Positions 9,164 to 18,700 of a stretch of 64,000 nt of DNA are shown piece after piece. Every line of letters starts with the position of its first letter. The stretch's first letter is position 1. Source of the DNA: Vibrio mimicus (lineage in GTDB: Bacteria > Pseudomonadota > Gammaproteobacteria > Enterobacterales > Vibrionaceae). The notes under the pieces were generated by a model that was given only the letters and a program-made list of their open reading frames with translations, did not search any database and was not told the origin of the DNA. The DNA is taken from assembly GCF_019048845.1 (NCBI RefSeq), contig NZ_CP077425.1, forward strand, positions 496,001-560,000. The letters run 5' to 3'. A program made the position numbers and the translations under genes.

Positions 9164-9195
9164 AACCCCCCAGTGTTTAATTGCTCTGGGGGTTT
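9164..9195 (+). terminator. Rho-independent terminator after the DUF3012 lipoprotein gene
   Basis: Arms AACCCCCCAG and CTGGGGGTT enclose a twelve-base loop and are followed by a short T run, six bases after the stop codon. Confidence 0.85.
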
Positions 9196-9277
9196 AACAA
9201 CGACTCAATTTAATCGATGTATTTTTAATATCATTGATATTTAATTAACAATCCGTAGTAAACCCAAGGCATTCATT

Positions 9278-9297
9278 ATCACAAACTTATTTGTGAT
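9278..9297 (-). terminator. Hairpin downstream of the immunity array (weak terminator candidate)
   Basis: ATCACAAA and TTTGTGAT pair around a four-base loop just beyond the last array gene on the minus strand. There is no U tract, so termination efficiency is doubtful, but it is the only hairpin at the end of the T6SS transcription unit. Confidence 0.35.
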
Positions 9298-9304
9298 GCT
9301 AATC

Positions 9305-9673
9305 CTAACTATTATCAACATCCTCTATATACTGTTGAATGTAAATATCAAGGCCTTGTAGCATCGAAAGTTCACATTGGTTCATTAGCAATTCACCACG
9401 TTGGCCACCGACATTTATATAAAGCATACACTTTTCATGAATAGCTAATCTTTGCTTGCTGTAGAAATCATCAGGAAAGCCATAATCTATAGACTTAGAA
9501 GAAATATTATTTCTAATCTGAGTCTCTGACTTAGCTATCTCATTTTGGATACACACTAGAATTTTTTGATGCACTCCAGATGTATCATTGCAGTTTTCAC
9601 TAGCAATAGCGTCACCACTAACACCAAACCATATAAATAAAATAGTAGAATACGCAGAAAGTAAATTATTCAC
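9305..9673 (-). CDS. Secreted small protein, LprI/DUF1311-like; candidate T6SS immunity protein
   Basis: About 122 residues if it starts at the GTG at 9673. This gives an N-terminal signal peptide ending AIA before SENCNDT. A TTG at 9700 would add nine residues. The mature part has four Cys in the pattern C-x10-Q/L-x-x-C ... EKC ... QCELSMLQGLDIYI. This resembles the LprI N-terminal / DUF1311 family, whose mycobacterial member inhibits lysozyme. It overlaps the end of the preceding gene and closes the T6SS array. A periplasmic inhibitor of a wall-degrading effector would fit. The family match is by eye, so homology is moderate. In N16961 the corresponding position holds tsiV3; I cannot say whether this is the same protein. 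Confidence 0.6.
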   Translation of the reverse strand: MNNLLSAYSTILFIWFGVSGDAIASENCNDTSGVHQKILVCIQNEIAKSETQIRNNISSKSIDYGFPDDFYSKQRLAIHEKCMLYINVGGQRGELLMNQCELSMLQGLDIYIQQYIEDVDNS

Positions 9674-10247
9674 TATTATCAACACATAATTTAGATTCAA
9701 ACAATCTCTCTATGACTTTATCATTGGTATAGAATGGATATTTAATAATTAATTTCTCATCATCAATTATTCTTCTATAAAAAAAGTCACCACCATAGAA
9801 ATATTCATGTTCAAAATTATATTCTCTTCTGACTGAACCAGATTCAATCGTAAAAATATACGGTGTAAACTGAATAAACCAAGGTGTTATATTATCAGAA
9901 CTTGCATATCTCGTCTGGATAAAAACTCTCATGTTGGCATCTGATGCCTTACAAGAAAAAACAAATACATCTTGTCCATATGGCTTGAAATCTTTTTGTT
10001 CAAATAATAAGCTTTGATTGCCAGAGATTCTGATAAATGCTTTAAGGCTACCATCATTGAGACCTTCTTTTTTCAGGATACTCTCTTTCTGAAAATAAAT
10101 TTGAAACTCTTTTCCTTGGAAATCTTTTATCTTCTCATCTTGAGTTTCTATATATGATGATACAATTAAATCATCAACATTTTCATCATTAGCTCGAGCT
10201 ATACTGAAACATAGTGTTAAGACGATAAGATACAAACAATTTTTCAT
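9666..10247 (-). CDS. Secreted protein of unknown family; candidate orphan immunity protein
   Basis: A 193-residue protein with a signal peptide (MKNCLYLIVLTLCFSIARA, cleavage before NDE). The mature part is rich in aromatic and acidic residues and appears mostly beta (KEFQIYFQKES, DVFVFSCKASD, TPWFIQFTPYIFTIESG). I do not recognise a family. It begins four bases after the GH19-like tail fragment and overlaps the next gene, so it is likely to be the immunity partner of the lost GH19-type effector. That assignment rests only on position. The base composition is strongly AT-rich compared with the T6SS structural genes. Confidence 0.65.
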   Translation of the reverse strand: MKNCLYLIVLTLCFSIARANDENVDDLIVSSYIETQDEKIKDFQGKEFQIYFQKESILKKEGLNDGSLKAFIRISGNQSLLFEQKDFKPYGQDVFVFSCKASDANMRVFIQTRYASSDNITPWFIQFTPYIFTIESGSVRREYNFEHEYFYGGDFFYRRIIDDEKLIIKYPFYTNDKVIERLFESKLCVDNSE

Positions 10248-10251
10248 AAAA

Positions 10252-10440
10252 TCACAACCCCAAGTTATTCTTTATTTTATTGAATTTATCAATGAGGTCA
10301 TCTAAACCATTAGAGTGTCCATAAACACCACCGTTGACATCTTGACTAATTCTTTCAATATCATTTATTGTTAAGACTTGCTTGAGCCAGACCATGAAAG
10401 ACGAAACGACACTAGTCAATTTCAATATAATTAAAACCAT
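10252..10440 (-). pseudogene. Orphan C-terminal tail of a GH19 chitinase-type effector
   Basis: A 62-residue open frame. Its last 40 residues fit the end of glycoside hydrolase family 19: DIERISQDVNGG then NGLDDLIDKFNKI and a final LGL. Family 19 proteins end with an INGG motif, a Gly-rich loop, a D-R-I-x-x-Y/F helix and LGV. The catalytic part of that family lies well upstream and is absent, so this cannot be an active enzyme. It sits between two exported-protein genes, in the same strand as vgrG. The simplest reading is the leftover 3' end of a former VgrG effector domain. Confidence 0.6.
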
Positions 10441-10464
10441 ATTAATTTAAAATATTATTTTTAT

Positions 10465-10848
10465 TTATTCCGATTGATCGCATTTAATTTCCTTATCTCT
10501 AGTTGATAAACGGCAGTTTACTGAATACCAAATGGTATTATATGAAAAACTAACCGAACTCTCTGAGACACTATCTAGTGTTATAAAAAAGCCTTCTTTA
10601 TCACCATTTGAAAGATTTTCTCCTTCATTGATTACACAATATTCATAATGCTCATTTCTAGCAAGCAAATTTAAGCATGGCTTTTCTATTGGTATATAGG
10701 CTATTGTCTCGCCTATATTGCCGGTTTGTATGTCATATGAACGAAGTAAACTTCTCAATTGGCTACTGGAAGGAATACTGCCCCCAACGGCTTGTAACGA
10801 AAAAGTCATTAAAATGAAAAAATAAATAGTGTATTTAAAGGTGTTCAT
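10465..10848 (-). CDS. Secreted small protein of unknown family; candidate T6SS immunity protein
   Basis: A 127-residue protein with a signal peptide (about residues 1-20, ending LQA or AVGG). The mature domain has four Cys (two in C-LNLLARNEHYEYC, and two in NCRLSTRDKEIKC), consistent with two disulfides in the periplasm. No family is recognised. It lies second after vgrG. An exported, disulfide-containing protein beside a peptidoglycan-degrading VgrG is the usual form of an immunity protein, but its partner is not proven. Confidence 0.65.
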   Translation of the reverse strand: MNTFKYTIYFFILMTFSLQAVGGSIPSSSQLRSLLRSYDIQTGNIGETIAYIPIEKPCLNLLARNEHYEYCVINEGENLSNGDKEGFFITLDSVSESSVSFSYNTIWYSVNCRLSTRDKEIKCDQSE

Positions 10849-10905
10849 ATCTTACCCTCGTTATCATTCCCTTCAGAATAAAAAGTGAGCTGACCTTTGG
10901 ATACC

Positions 10906-11226
10906 TTACATATTCTCGTTACTCTCAGTTTCTACGCTAACCTTTTGCACGATATCTCCTAATGCAAACTTTGTATCACTATCAAACAATATATCAATCT
11001 TTTCAGAGACTGAAAATTCAAATACTCCAGAGACCCACACTCCATTTATTCTTGCTGAGCCACTCTGTATGTATATATCAGATGTACATACATCACAGGG
11101 ATTTTTTAATATATCAATCAAAAGCCATTGCTCATCACTTGGCACCGAATATACCTGACTGTTATCTAAATCTTTTGCTAAAATTGAAAATGATAAAAAA
11201 AACAAAAAACCAAATAACCTTACCAT
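10906..11226 (-). CDS. Probable cognate immunity protein of the lysozyme VgrG
   Basis: A 106-residue protein whose ATG overlaps the vgrG stop by seven bases, so the two are translationally coupled. The signal peptide (MVRLFGFLFFLSFSILA) is followed by a small mature domain with a CDVC pair and beta-like segments (GVWVSGVFEFSVSEKIDILF). Effector-immunity pairs are normally adjacent, so this is the first choice for protecting the cell against the GH24 domain in the periplasm. No sequence family is recognised. Confidence 0.7.
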   Translation of the reverse strand: MVRLFGFLFFLSFSILAKDLDNSQVYSVPSDEQWLLIDILKNPCDVCTSDIYIQSGSARINGVWVSGVFEFSVSEKIDILFDSDTKFALGDIVQKVSVETESNENM

Positions 11227-14150
11227 TTTTCATATACTCCTTTGTGATAGACATTTAGTTCACACTTTCTTCTTTTAATAAGTCCTTGCATTACTTTACC
11301 TTGTGATTTATTCCACGCTAACCATGCATTATCTATATTGTTTCCATATACTGGAGCACTTCCTCCATTCACCAATTTTAAAACTGATGATGAATTAAAG
11401 TTACCCTCTCCAATGTTATAACAAAGCAAAACCAATGCATCGAATTGATTTTGGTTGATATCAACTTTAATTTTTGATTGAACATTTTCTTGAAATCTAG
11501 GGACTTTCCTTAAAAAAAGTTCCTCAGCAATCTCTTTCGTTATTCCATTTTTGTATATACTCCATTCATTTTTAGGTATTAAGTAACCGTATCCAATCGT
11601 TGCACCTTCTACGTAAGAACTAATACTTTTTCCCGTTTGGTCATCATATGGGATTAGGCGAAGTTCTTCTATTTCTCTGAGTAAAGCCATTCCATTTGAA
11701 GAGAATACTAGAGACCTTTTGCTATCAACCCACCCATCCATCAATGCTTCGTCTAGTGCCAGTAGTGTACCTTTGCCGACAATACCGTCAACGGGGCCAA
11801 TGCTGTAAGACGGATGTGTTTGGTGGCTTGGTTGATAGCTTTTCTGGAACTGCTCAATCGCGGTTTTAGTTTTGCTCCCAAAGTCACCATCAGCTCCTGC
11901 CTTCCCGAGATCAAACCCCAGTTTTATAAGCGCTTCTTGTAGTAACTTAACCTCATCGCTGTGATTACCTTGGCGATAAGCACTCGCTTGTCGCTTGGCG
12001 AGTTTCTCTAACTCATCGGATGGTTTGAGAAGATCGGATTTTAAAATTCGCTCCGGTGTTTTCTCTTCGGCCGCAGGCGCATCATTTGCCGTGTTATTGG
12101 CTGAACTCGGCATCATAGTGGGGAGTGATGCGACATCAATAACACGCGCCGCGCCTGATTGCATTGAGGCAGCAATATCCGGCTGAACCAATTCTGCTAC
12201 TGGTTTGGCTTGCGCTAACATTCTTGGTACTGCGGCAATTTGCCCACCATAAGCACTACCGCTGCCTGCACTGCCGCCCGCGTTTAGGTTAATGGCAGGA
12301 CCGACTAAGTGCACGCCACCTGCATCGACTTTTACAAAACTGCCCCCAGCTTTTAGGGTTAACTCCGCTCCGGCTTCAACCACGATTTTTGCGCCGCTTT
12401 TGAGTGAAATCTCTTTACCCGCCTCGACAGCAATGCGTTGCCCGACTTTGTGTTGTAGTGACGCGCCGACTTCATGGCTGCTATCGAGTGCGATTTTGCT
12501 ACGGACTTCACCTTCAACCGTTAAATGTTGGTTGCGCTGAATGCGGGTAAAGCGATCATTGTCCACAGTGAGATGCTGATCGTGGCGGATCACTTCGGTG
12601 TGATCATGCTCAATCAACGCATCACAATCTTTTTGTGCATGCAGCAAAATCTGTTCGCTGCCCGCTTGATCCTCAAAACTCAGTTCGTTGTAGCCTTGCC
12701 CTTGGTGAGTCTCAGTGCGCAGTACGGTTTTGGTTTTGTGGTCAGGCAAGGCGTAAGGCGCGGTATTGGTCGCATGATACGTACGACCTGTGATGATGGG
12801 TTGATCAGGATCGCCATTGAGGAACGAAACAATCACTTCATGGCCAACTCGCGGAATCGCCATACTGCCATATTGGCTACCCGCCCATTCTTGTGCCACT
12901 CGCACCCAGCAAGAGCTTTTCTCATTGCTACTTGAGTAGCGATCCCACGGGAAATGCACTTTCACGCGACCAAAGTTATCGCAATAAATCTCTTCACCTT
13001 GTGGCCCAACCACGGTGGCGATCATGGGACCATCCACTTGCGGCTTAGCACAAGGCCTTGCTCGCCAAGTGATGTGAGCGGGGATAAGTTTTAGCTGATT
13101 GCTGTAAGTGGTAGCGCCTGAACCACCTTCTTCTTGTAACGCTTGTGGCTGAGTCCCTTGGTGATTGGCTTGTACCACGAGCCAATCTCGATTCATCGCG
13201 GGATCAAGGTGATCTTGCAAGTCAAAACGCACTCCAGCCAATAGCAAAGGTTCGTCACTCTTCGCATCAGCAAGCAAAGCATCGCGGCGTAAATACTCTA
13301 AGCGAATTTGGCTAAAGGCTTTGCCATTTACATCGTCTTTGTAGCGTCCCGGAGCATCAAAATGCTCATAATTTGGCTGCTGATAAGCGATGTCTTTGCC
13401 CTGCGTGCGCTGAGTAAATCCGTAAGCAGGCTTTTTAAAGCTGTAATCTTTAAGTTCAGCATGGCTCACTTGCGCGGTAGTTTTTAATTTAAGATCAACA
13501 ATATAAGGAATATTGATCTGCCCACCCGCCAAGGCGTTATAAGGTACTGGCTTGGTTAACTTTGGCTGATTATCAGTGCTGTCGGTAAACAGTAGCGTGT
13601 GTTTCTGCGCTTCGTGTAGGTGGCTGTAAACCAAGCCTTCTTCAGCGGCGATACGGTGTAAAAACTGCAAATCAGTTTCACGGTACTGCACACAAAACTC
13701 ACGCTGGGCACACTCACGCTTGAGGGCAAACGCATAATCTTCAATCCCCATTTCTTGAAGTAAAATGGAGATAATTTCCGGTACGGTTTGCTGCTGAAAA
13801 ATACGGCTATTACTACGCAGAGAAAGCCTTTCCAACGCAGGAACCAGCGTTAATGAATAGAAAGTATGTCGATGGCCGGTATCCCCTTTGCTGAATTGAC
13901 GCACAATACCGTTTATTTGCTGCACCACTTGTCCATCACGCAGAATGGTGAGATGGGCTGTTTGATCAACAAATTGTTCGGCTGTTAAATCAACATACGC
14001 GCTCGCGAGATCAATCTGATAACGGAAACCGTAGCAGGGTTGCTTACACCACACACTATCAGACAGGGATTCTTGACCTTCAAATCCGCGTACGACTAAC
14101 GATTCATCATCAAGGCCATCCACTTGCAATTGAAACTGTAACCTAGCCAT
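11220..14150 (-). CDS. vgrG: Evolved VgrG spike protein with peptidoglycan-binding and GH24 lysozyme domains
   Basis: A 976-residue T6SS spike-effector. Residues about 1-360 form the gp27-like base, 370-450 the gp5 OB fold (VVGPQGEEIYCDNFGRVKVHFPWDR region), and 450-640 the beta-helix with repeated HLTV/ GAKIVVEAG sequences. An Ala/Pro-rich linker follows, then a PG_binding_1 domain (about 735-800) and a phage-type lysozyme domain (about 820-976). The GH24 triad can be placed as Glu828, Asp837 and Thr851, in IEELRLIPYDDQTG and GATIGYGYL, with the same nine-residue Glu-Asp spacing as T4 lysozyme. It should cut the glycan strand in the target periplasm. From memory, VgrG-3 of strain N16961 carries a different (chitosanase-like) hydrolase here. 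The 3' end is AT-rich. Confidence 0.93.
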   Translation of the reverse strand: MARLQFQLQVDGLDDESLVVRGFEGQESLSDSVWCKQPCYGFRYQIDLASAYVDLTAEQFVDQTAHLTILRDGQVVQQINGIVRQFSKGDTGHRHTFYSLTLVPALERLSLRSNSRIFQQQTVPEIISILLQEMGIEDYAFALKRECAQREFCVQYRETDLQFLHRIAAEEGLVYSHLHEAQKHTLLFTDSTDNQPKLTKPVPYNALAGGQINIPYIVDLKLKTTAQVSHAELKDYSFKKPAYGFTQRTQGKDIAYQQPNYEHFDAPGRYKDDVNGKAFSQIRLEYLRRDALLADAKSDEPLLLAGVRFDLQDHLDPAMNRDWLVVQANHQGTQPQALQEEGGSGATTYSNQLKLIPAHITWRARPCAKPQVDGPMIATVVGPQGEEIYCDNFGRVKVHFPWDRYSSSNEKSSCWVRVAQEWAGSQYGSMAIPRVGHEVIVSFLNGDPDQPIITGRTYHATNTAPYALPDHKTKTVLRTETHQGQGYNELSFEDQAGSEQILLHAQKDCDALIEHDHTEVIRHDQHLTVDNDRFTRIQRNQHLTVEGEVRSKIALDSSHEVGASLQHKVGQRIAVEAGKEISLKSGAKIVVEAGAELTLKAGGSFVKVDAGGVHLVGPAINLNAGGSAGSGSAYGGQIAAVPRMLAQAKPVAELVQPDIAASMQSGAARVIDVASLPTMMPSSANNTANDAPAAEEKTPERILKSDLLKPSDELEKLAKRQASAYRQGNHSDEVKLLQEALIKLGFDLGKAGADGDFGSKTKTAIEQFQKSYQPSHQTHPSYSIGPVDGIVGKGTLLALDEALMDGWVDSKRSLVFSSNGMALLREIEELRLIPYDDQTGKSISSYVEGATIGYGYLIPKNEWSIYKNGITKEIAEELFLRKVPRFQENVQSKIKVDINQNQFDALVLLCYNIGEGNFNSSSVLKLVNGGSAPVYGNNIDNAWLAWNKSQGKVMQGLIKRRKCELNVYHKGVYEKW

Positions 14151-14159
14151 CCCATTTTC

Positions 14160-14390
14160 CTTGTTCGCTTTTTATCGACTGCATTGCTAAACGTCACAGC
14201 CATATTAGATTGGGTGAAATCATGTGTGACAGAGATTGGCAAACTCAATGCCAACTTTTTATCCCTTTTTTCTTGGTAATGCAGGGGCTTATTTTTCCCT
14301 GCGAGCAACCCCTTGCCTCAACGAAGCAAAAAGCTGCCCACGGGCGATTTTTTGCCCCTATACCGAACCGAAATGCAACTGATTGAGTGA
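14160..14390 (-). other. Spacer between vasL and vgrG
   Basis: A 230-base gap, large for this compact cluster. A 70-codon frame (14096-14308) overlaps the start of vgrG and has no signature. A GCAGGG/CCCTGC stem occurs at about 14290-14312 without a U run. A promoter for the effector module could lie here, but no strong -35/-10 pair is visible. Confidence 0.4.
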
Positions 14391-15653
14391 TTACTGCACC
14401 TTAGCGGCATCACCCATGCGCAATTCCAGCTCAGCAATTTTCCAACTCAGGCTATCGAGTCTTTGCTTAAGGATCGCAAACTCTTTCTGTGCATTAGGAA
14501 TATCGCCTTGCTCAAGCAAGCCTTGCACATAATCAACTCGGCCATAGATAGGAGACAAGCTCACGGCAAACTCTTCTAGAGACTTCGTTTGCTTCTCCAA
14601 TTCACCCCATTTACCTCGCTTCGCGAGTAACGCAATATTGGCCATTCGGGTGCGAATTTCGCTGAACTTCGCCACAAATAGCGCTGTTTGATCCAAAGCT
14701 TCTTGCTGCTGAAAACTAAACTCTTTATGTAATGCATTGACCTGCTCATTCTCAGGATAAAGAGTACGCAACAGTAGTAGATGGCTCATGGCCTGCTGCT
14801 TAGAATCACTGAATGAGGCCGCTAAATTGCGTTCAAGAGTCGAACGATAAAGCGCTACCAATGCCTCTTGCCAACGGGCTCGATCTTGTGGAGAGGATTC
14901 ACCAATTAAGGCCTGTGCTTGCTGCTCATTATTGAGTGAAGTCACCTGTTGTGGCGTTGCATACGGTGTGGTGTAAAACCACGGCCAAGCTTTGAATCCC
15001 CCCATCAATCCTACCCCAACACCAAGCAGGCTCAGCGCCACCAAACCGTAGCCTCGCTGCCAAAATTTGAGCTTAGGTGGTTCGCGGTTTTCCTGTTTTT
15101 TTAGCATGCTGTGGTATTGCGTTTCTATCCGGTCAATATGCTCAAACAGAGCAAATCCAACCCCTTCGAAATCCACTTTGTATTCGGTTTGCTGCTGTTC
15201 AAACAGCTGATGTAACCGCTCGCAATGGCGCTCGGCCCGATACAAATCACGCAGCGATTCGTAAGTCGGCTTCAGTGCTTTTAGCTCCTGCACCACGCGT
15301 GCATTAACCCAATCAAGGATTTCTTTACGCACTTTGGCGCTTTTAACATCACAATCGCCCTGATTGGCAAGGCTTGCACTCATTAGCTCCATGCCCGTGG
15401 CATAACCCGCCAAACCCTGCGTTTTCAGGCAGGCGACTGCGTAATATCCGCAGATCAGAAAATCCATCCCTTGATGGCAAGCCAATCGCTCACACTGCTC
15501 TTTCACCTGTTGCCAATCCGTGCCCCCTGCAATCGGATTGAAACGGCGATTTATCTCTTCTCGAACTTTAAGATAAGGTTCTAATCCTCGTATTTCCTCT
15601 GAGTCATTGGTCAATCGGTAGCAAACGGAATCAATAAAAATCATATTGGACAT
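14391..15653 (-). CDS. vasL: T6SS protein VasL (TssA-like, membrane-anchored)
   Basis: About 420 residues. The N-terminal part is an ImpA_N-like region (NRRFNPIAGGTDWQQV near residue 35). A transmembrane helix follows (GLVALSLLGVGVGLMGGF, about residues 207-225), then a helical C-terminal region with SLEEFAVSLSPIYGRVDYVQGL. VasL proteins are TssA-related accessory factors placed next to tssM in the V. cholerae cluster. I chose the ATG at 15653, just inside a GTG at 15656. It is the last core gene before the vgrG module. Confidence 0.88.
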   Translation of the reverse strand: MSNMIFIDSVCYRLTNDSEEIRGLEPYLKVREEINRRFNPIAGGTDWQQVKEQCERLACHQGMDFLICGYYAVACLKTQGLAGYATGMELMSASLANQGDCDVKSAKVRKEILDWVNARVVQELKALKPTYESLRDLYRAERHCERLHQLFEQQQTEYKVDFEGVGFALFEHIDRIETQYHSMLKKQENREPPKLKFWQRGYGLVALSLLGVGVGLMGGFKAWPWFYTTPYATPQQVTSLNNEQQAQALIGESSPQDRARWQEALVALYRSTLERNLAASFSDSKQQAMSHLLLLRTLYPENEQVNALHKEFSFQQQEALDQTALFVAKFSEIRTRMANIALLAKRGKWGELEKQTKSLEEFAVSLSPIYGRVDYVQGLLEQGDIPNAQKEFAILKQRLDSLSWKIAELELRMGDAAKVQ

Positions 15654-15704
15654 CACAACTTCGTCCTAAAAAAGCCAGAGCGAGAAACTCGCTCTGGCTG
15701 CTTA

Positions 15705-18700
15705 TTAATAGAGTGTTTTAGACAGCTTGAACGACTTGAACAGGCGTTCGGTAAATGGGTTAGCATCGGCTTCAGAGTTGATGCGATAAATCATCTCCCC
15801 TCCGTCAACGATAAATTTAAAATCAACCGAAGTCGGGCTTGCAGAGACAACATCACCTTGATCCAACAAGCGGAAGAACGCCCACGGACCTTGAATTTGC
15901 AAACTGCGTGGCGACATATTGGTTTTGGTCGGGATCAAAGTCACCTTTGATACCGCCGAATCACGCAAGGTATTTGGCCAAATCAGCTCCACGTTTTCAC
16001 GCGGGCCGTGGCTATACGCTAAAAATTGTCCATCCACATTCAACACACTACGACGCTTGTTGTTGCTTAAACTGAGTGGTTCAACGGAGAAGCTCACATC
16101 CAGAATGCCTTTACGGTTGAAGAAAGCTTCGCGAATTTTCTGCGCTTGCTTGATCTGATCCAGCACTTCTTTACGAATGATCGACTGAGCTGAATCGTCC
16201 GATGCCACTGTGATGTTTTCTTCAATAAACATCTTCAACTGGTGGTTGTAGAAGTTATCCAATGTGCCATTCGGAGCAAAGAAAGATTCGAAATCTTCCA
16301 GAGCAGCGTCTTTGCTGGAAGCCGGATTAAACGGGTAACGTCCAGCCAGCTTGCTTTGGAAGGTTTTGTACACATCTTCCGTCCAACGTACTTCAAGGTG
16401 TTTGATCGCTTCTTGCTTAACCACAAACCAACTTTCATCGGCGATCTTGGTCATCATGGTATCCAATGGCTTGGGTAAGCCTGATGACACGCGCTTCAGG
16501 GTATAAATCGGATCGGCATTGACCAGTTTGACTCGGGCTTTGGTCGCATCCAGTGCAGCCATGCCCACATCTGGCGCATCTTGAATCGATTTTAAATAGC
16601 TTTTCACTTCATCGACTGATGCCAACACTTCCGTCATGTAAGCCGGTTTGCTGCCTACCGGTTTCAGCATGCCATTAAGATCCGCGAATGGCGTTTCGAT
16701 CATTGCAGCGACTTTATATTTAGGGCTCTTGATCAATTCTTTTAGTGCGGCTTCATCCTTAGGCAGGGCGCTATACAGTTGGGTATTGTCATCTAACGTG
16801 CGCAGTAAGCGCTGCATCGGCTCAAGGTTACTGGTGATATTCTCTAGCACCAACACCGCATCATTGATGTCATTGAAATATTTCACATCAATTTCATTGA
16901 GTGCCGCGCGCCACGTGTTGGTGTAATCCGCCACATAGAGGTCACGGATTTTATCACGCAGCGCCTGTTTATCCGCTTCGCTAAACTGTGCAGTTTTACT
17001 TTGGCCTAACACCCAACTATCGATCAGTGCCAGTTCAGAAACGGATTCTGATTGCGGCATAAAGTAGTCATCAAACCCCTGCTTGGTCAGCATTTGTGGG
17101 ATATACAAGCTGCTACTGTTGAGCACGCGCTCTTCAAACACCACATCAAACACAGGTCCAATCAAGCTACGCAAGTTAACCGAAGGACCAAGCACCGTTT
17201 GTGCGCTCAGTTTCAGGTTACGATAAACCCGCTGATCATTCGGCATTGAACCCAGCTCAACTTGAGCCCGCGCAATTACCTTATCGTAAGGGCGCATTAC
17301 TTGTTCAACGCCTTTGTTACCACTCAAGCGATCAGCGGTAAGATCGGTATGGCGCATCGCATAATCCAAATGCCCAAGCAGCTCTTCCTGAATTTGGCGC
17401 TGACCTGAAAAAGACTTCTGCCAATACTTAGCAAAATAATCCATCACATAGTCTTGGTAACGACCGCTTTTGTCGACCAACATGCGGTAGACACGCAGAA
17501 CCGCTAGTTTCTCCTCATCGGTTTGAGCTTGATTGAGCGCCACCACCACGTCCGCCATAAGCAGAGGCAAGAAACGCGTTTCCAACAGATTGAGGTAGGT
17601 TTCCTCCACTTTTGGGCCAATGGTGTGCCCTTGGTACAGACCAAAATCGGAGATGTACTGAGGTTTATCACGGAAGAAACCAAACTCTAACGTTGCTTCT
17701 CGAATCTTATTGAGTGGTTCTAGAACATCTTGCTGCGAAGCCAAATAAAGGCTCGCTGGGAACTGTTCTTTGTATTGGTTCACTTTGGTCAGCACGCTAT
17801 CGGCACGCTCAACGTTATTGAGGTAATTACGATGCCAAGTACCTGCCAATAGTAGAGTGGCTACAGAACAAGCCACAAAAGAAAGCCCCATAAGTCGGCG
17901 TTTGTTTTTCGCCATACGGAAGTTATCCGAGGCCAGTCCTGCTTCAGGATAAATGATGTGCGTGAACAGTTTTTGCGTGAAATAGATGGTGGAGTTTTTT
18001 GCTCGCTGCGCAGTATTGATCGCATGTGACAAGCCATAGCGTCGTGATGCCGCATCGTCAAAGGCGTTGGTTGGAACCCCTTGCTGGTACACTGAGGTGA
18101 AATACGCGCCACGCACTAGAGCGGATGTTGAGAATTGATCGCTCGCCAGCGACTCTTGGAAAAATTGCTGCAAAATCTCTTTAAGACCTGAGATTTGACG
18201 AGTAAAGCTGTAAATCGCGTTGCGCTCTTCCAATGTCATTGGTGCAGAGACCGCATGTGGCAGCATAGTATTCACTCGCTCCACAAATTGTGCATACTCG
18301 TTAGCAAACTCCTCTAACCAAGAATCGAGGTTGTCCACCGAATCCATAGAGAAGGTGAACCCCAACACTTCTTCACGTTGGCTTTTGGAGTAATGCTTGA
18401 AGAAAGGTTCAAAACCGTACAACAAATCCAGCTTAGTGAGCGCAATGTACACCGGAAGACGGGTGGATAAAGTTTCCATCAATTCACGTAAACGCGCGCG
18501 CAATAAGTTGGCGTAAGCTTTGCGTTCTGAAGCCGTTGCGGTGGCAAGATGTGAAACATCCAACGCTAACACAATACCGTTCAGTGGGCGGCGACTACGG
18601 GTGCGTTCTAGCCAGTTGACAAAGTGCAACCATAAGCGACGTTCCATCTCACCATCGCTATTTTCACTTCGATTACCTTGCGTGAGTAACTCACCATCAG

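Noticed and set aside
11995..12186. Plus-strand frames inside vgrG, tssM and other minus-strand genes
   Set aside because: They mirror the codon structure of the real genes and have no ribosome-binding sites or domain signatures.
14096..14308. A 70-codon minus-strand frame between vasL and vgrG
   Set aside because: It overlaps the start of vgrG and has no recognisable motif. A small gene has been annotated near here in the reference genome, but I cannot support it from this sequence.
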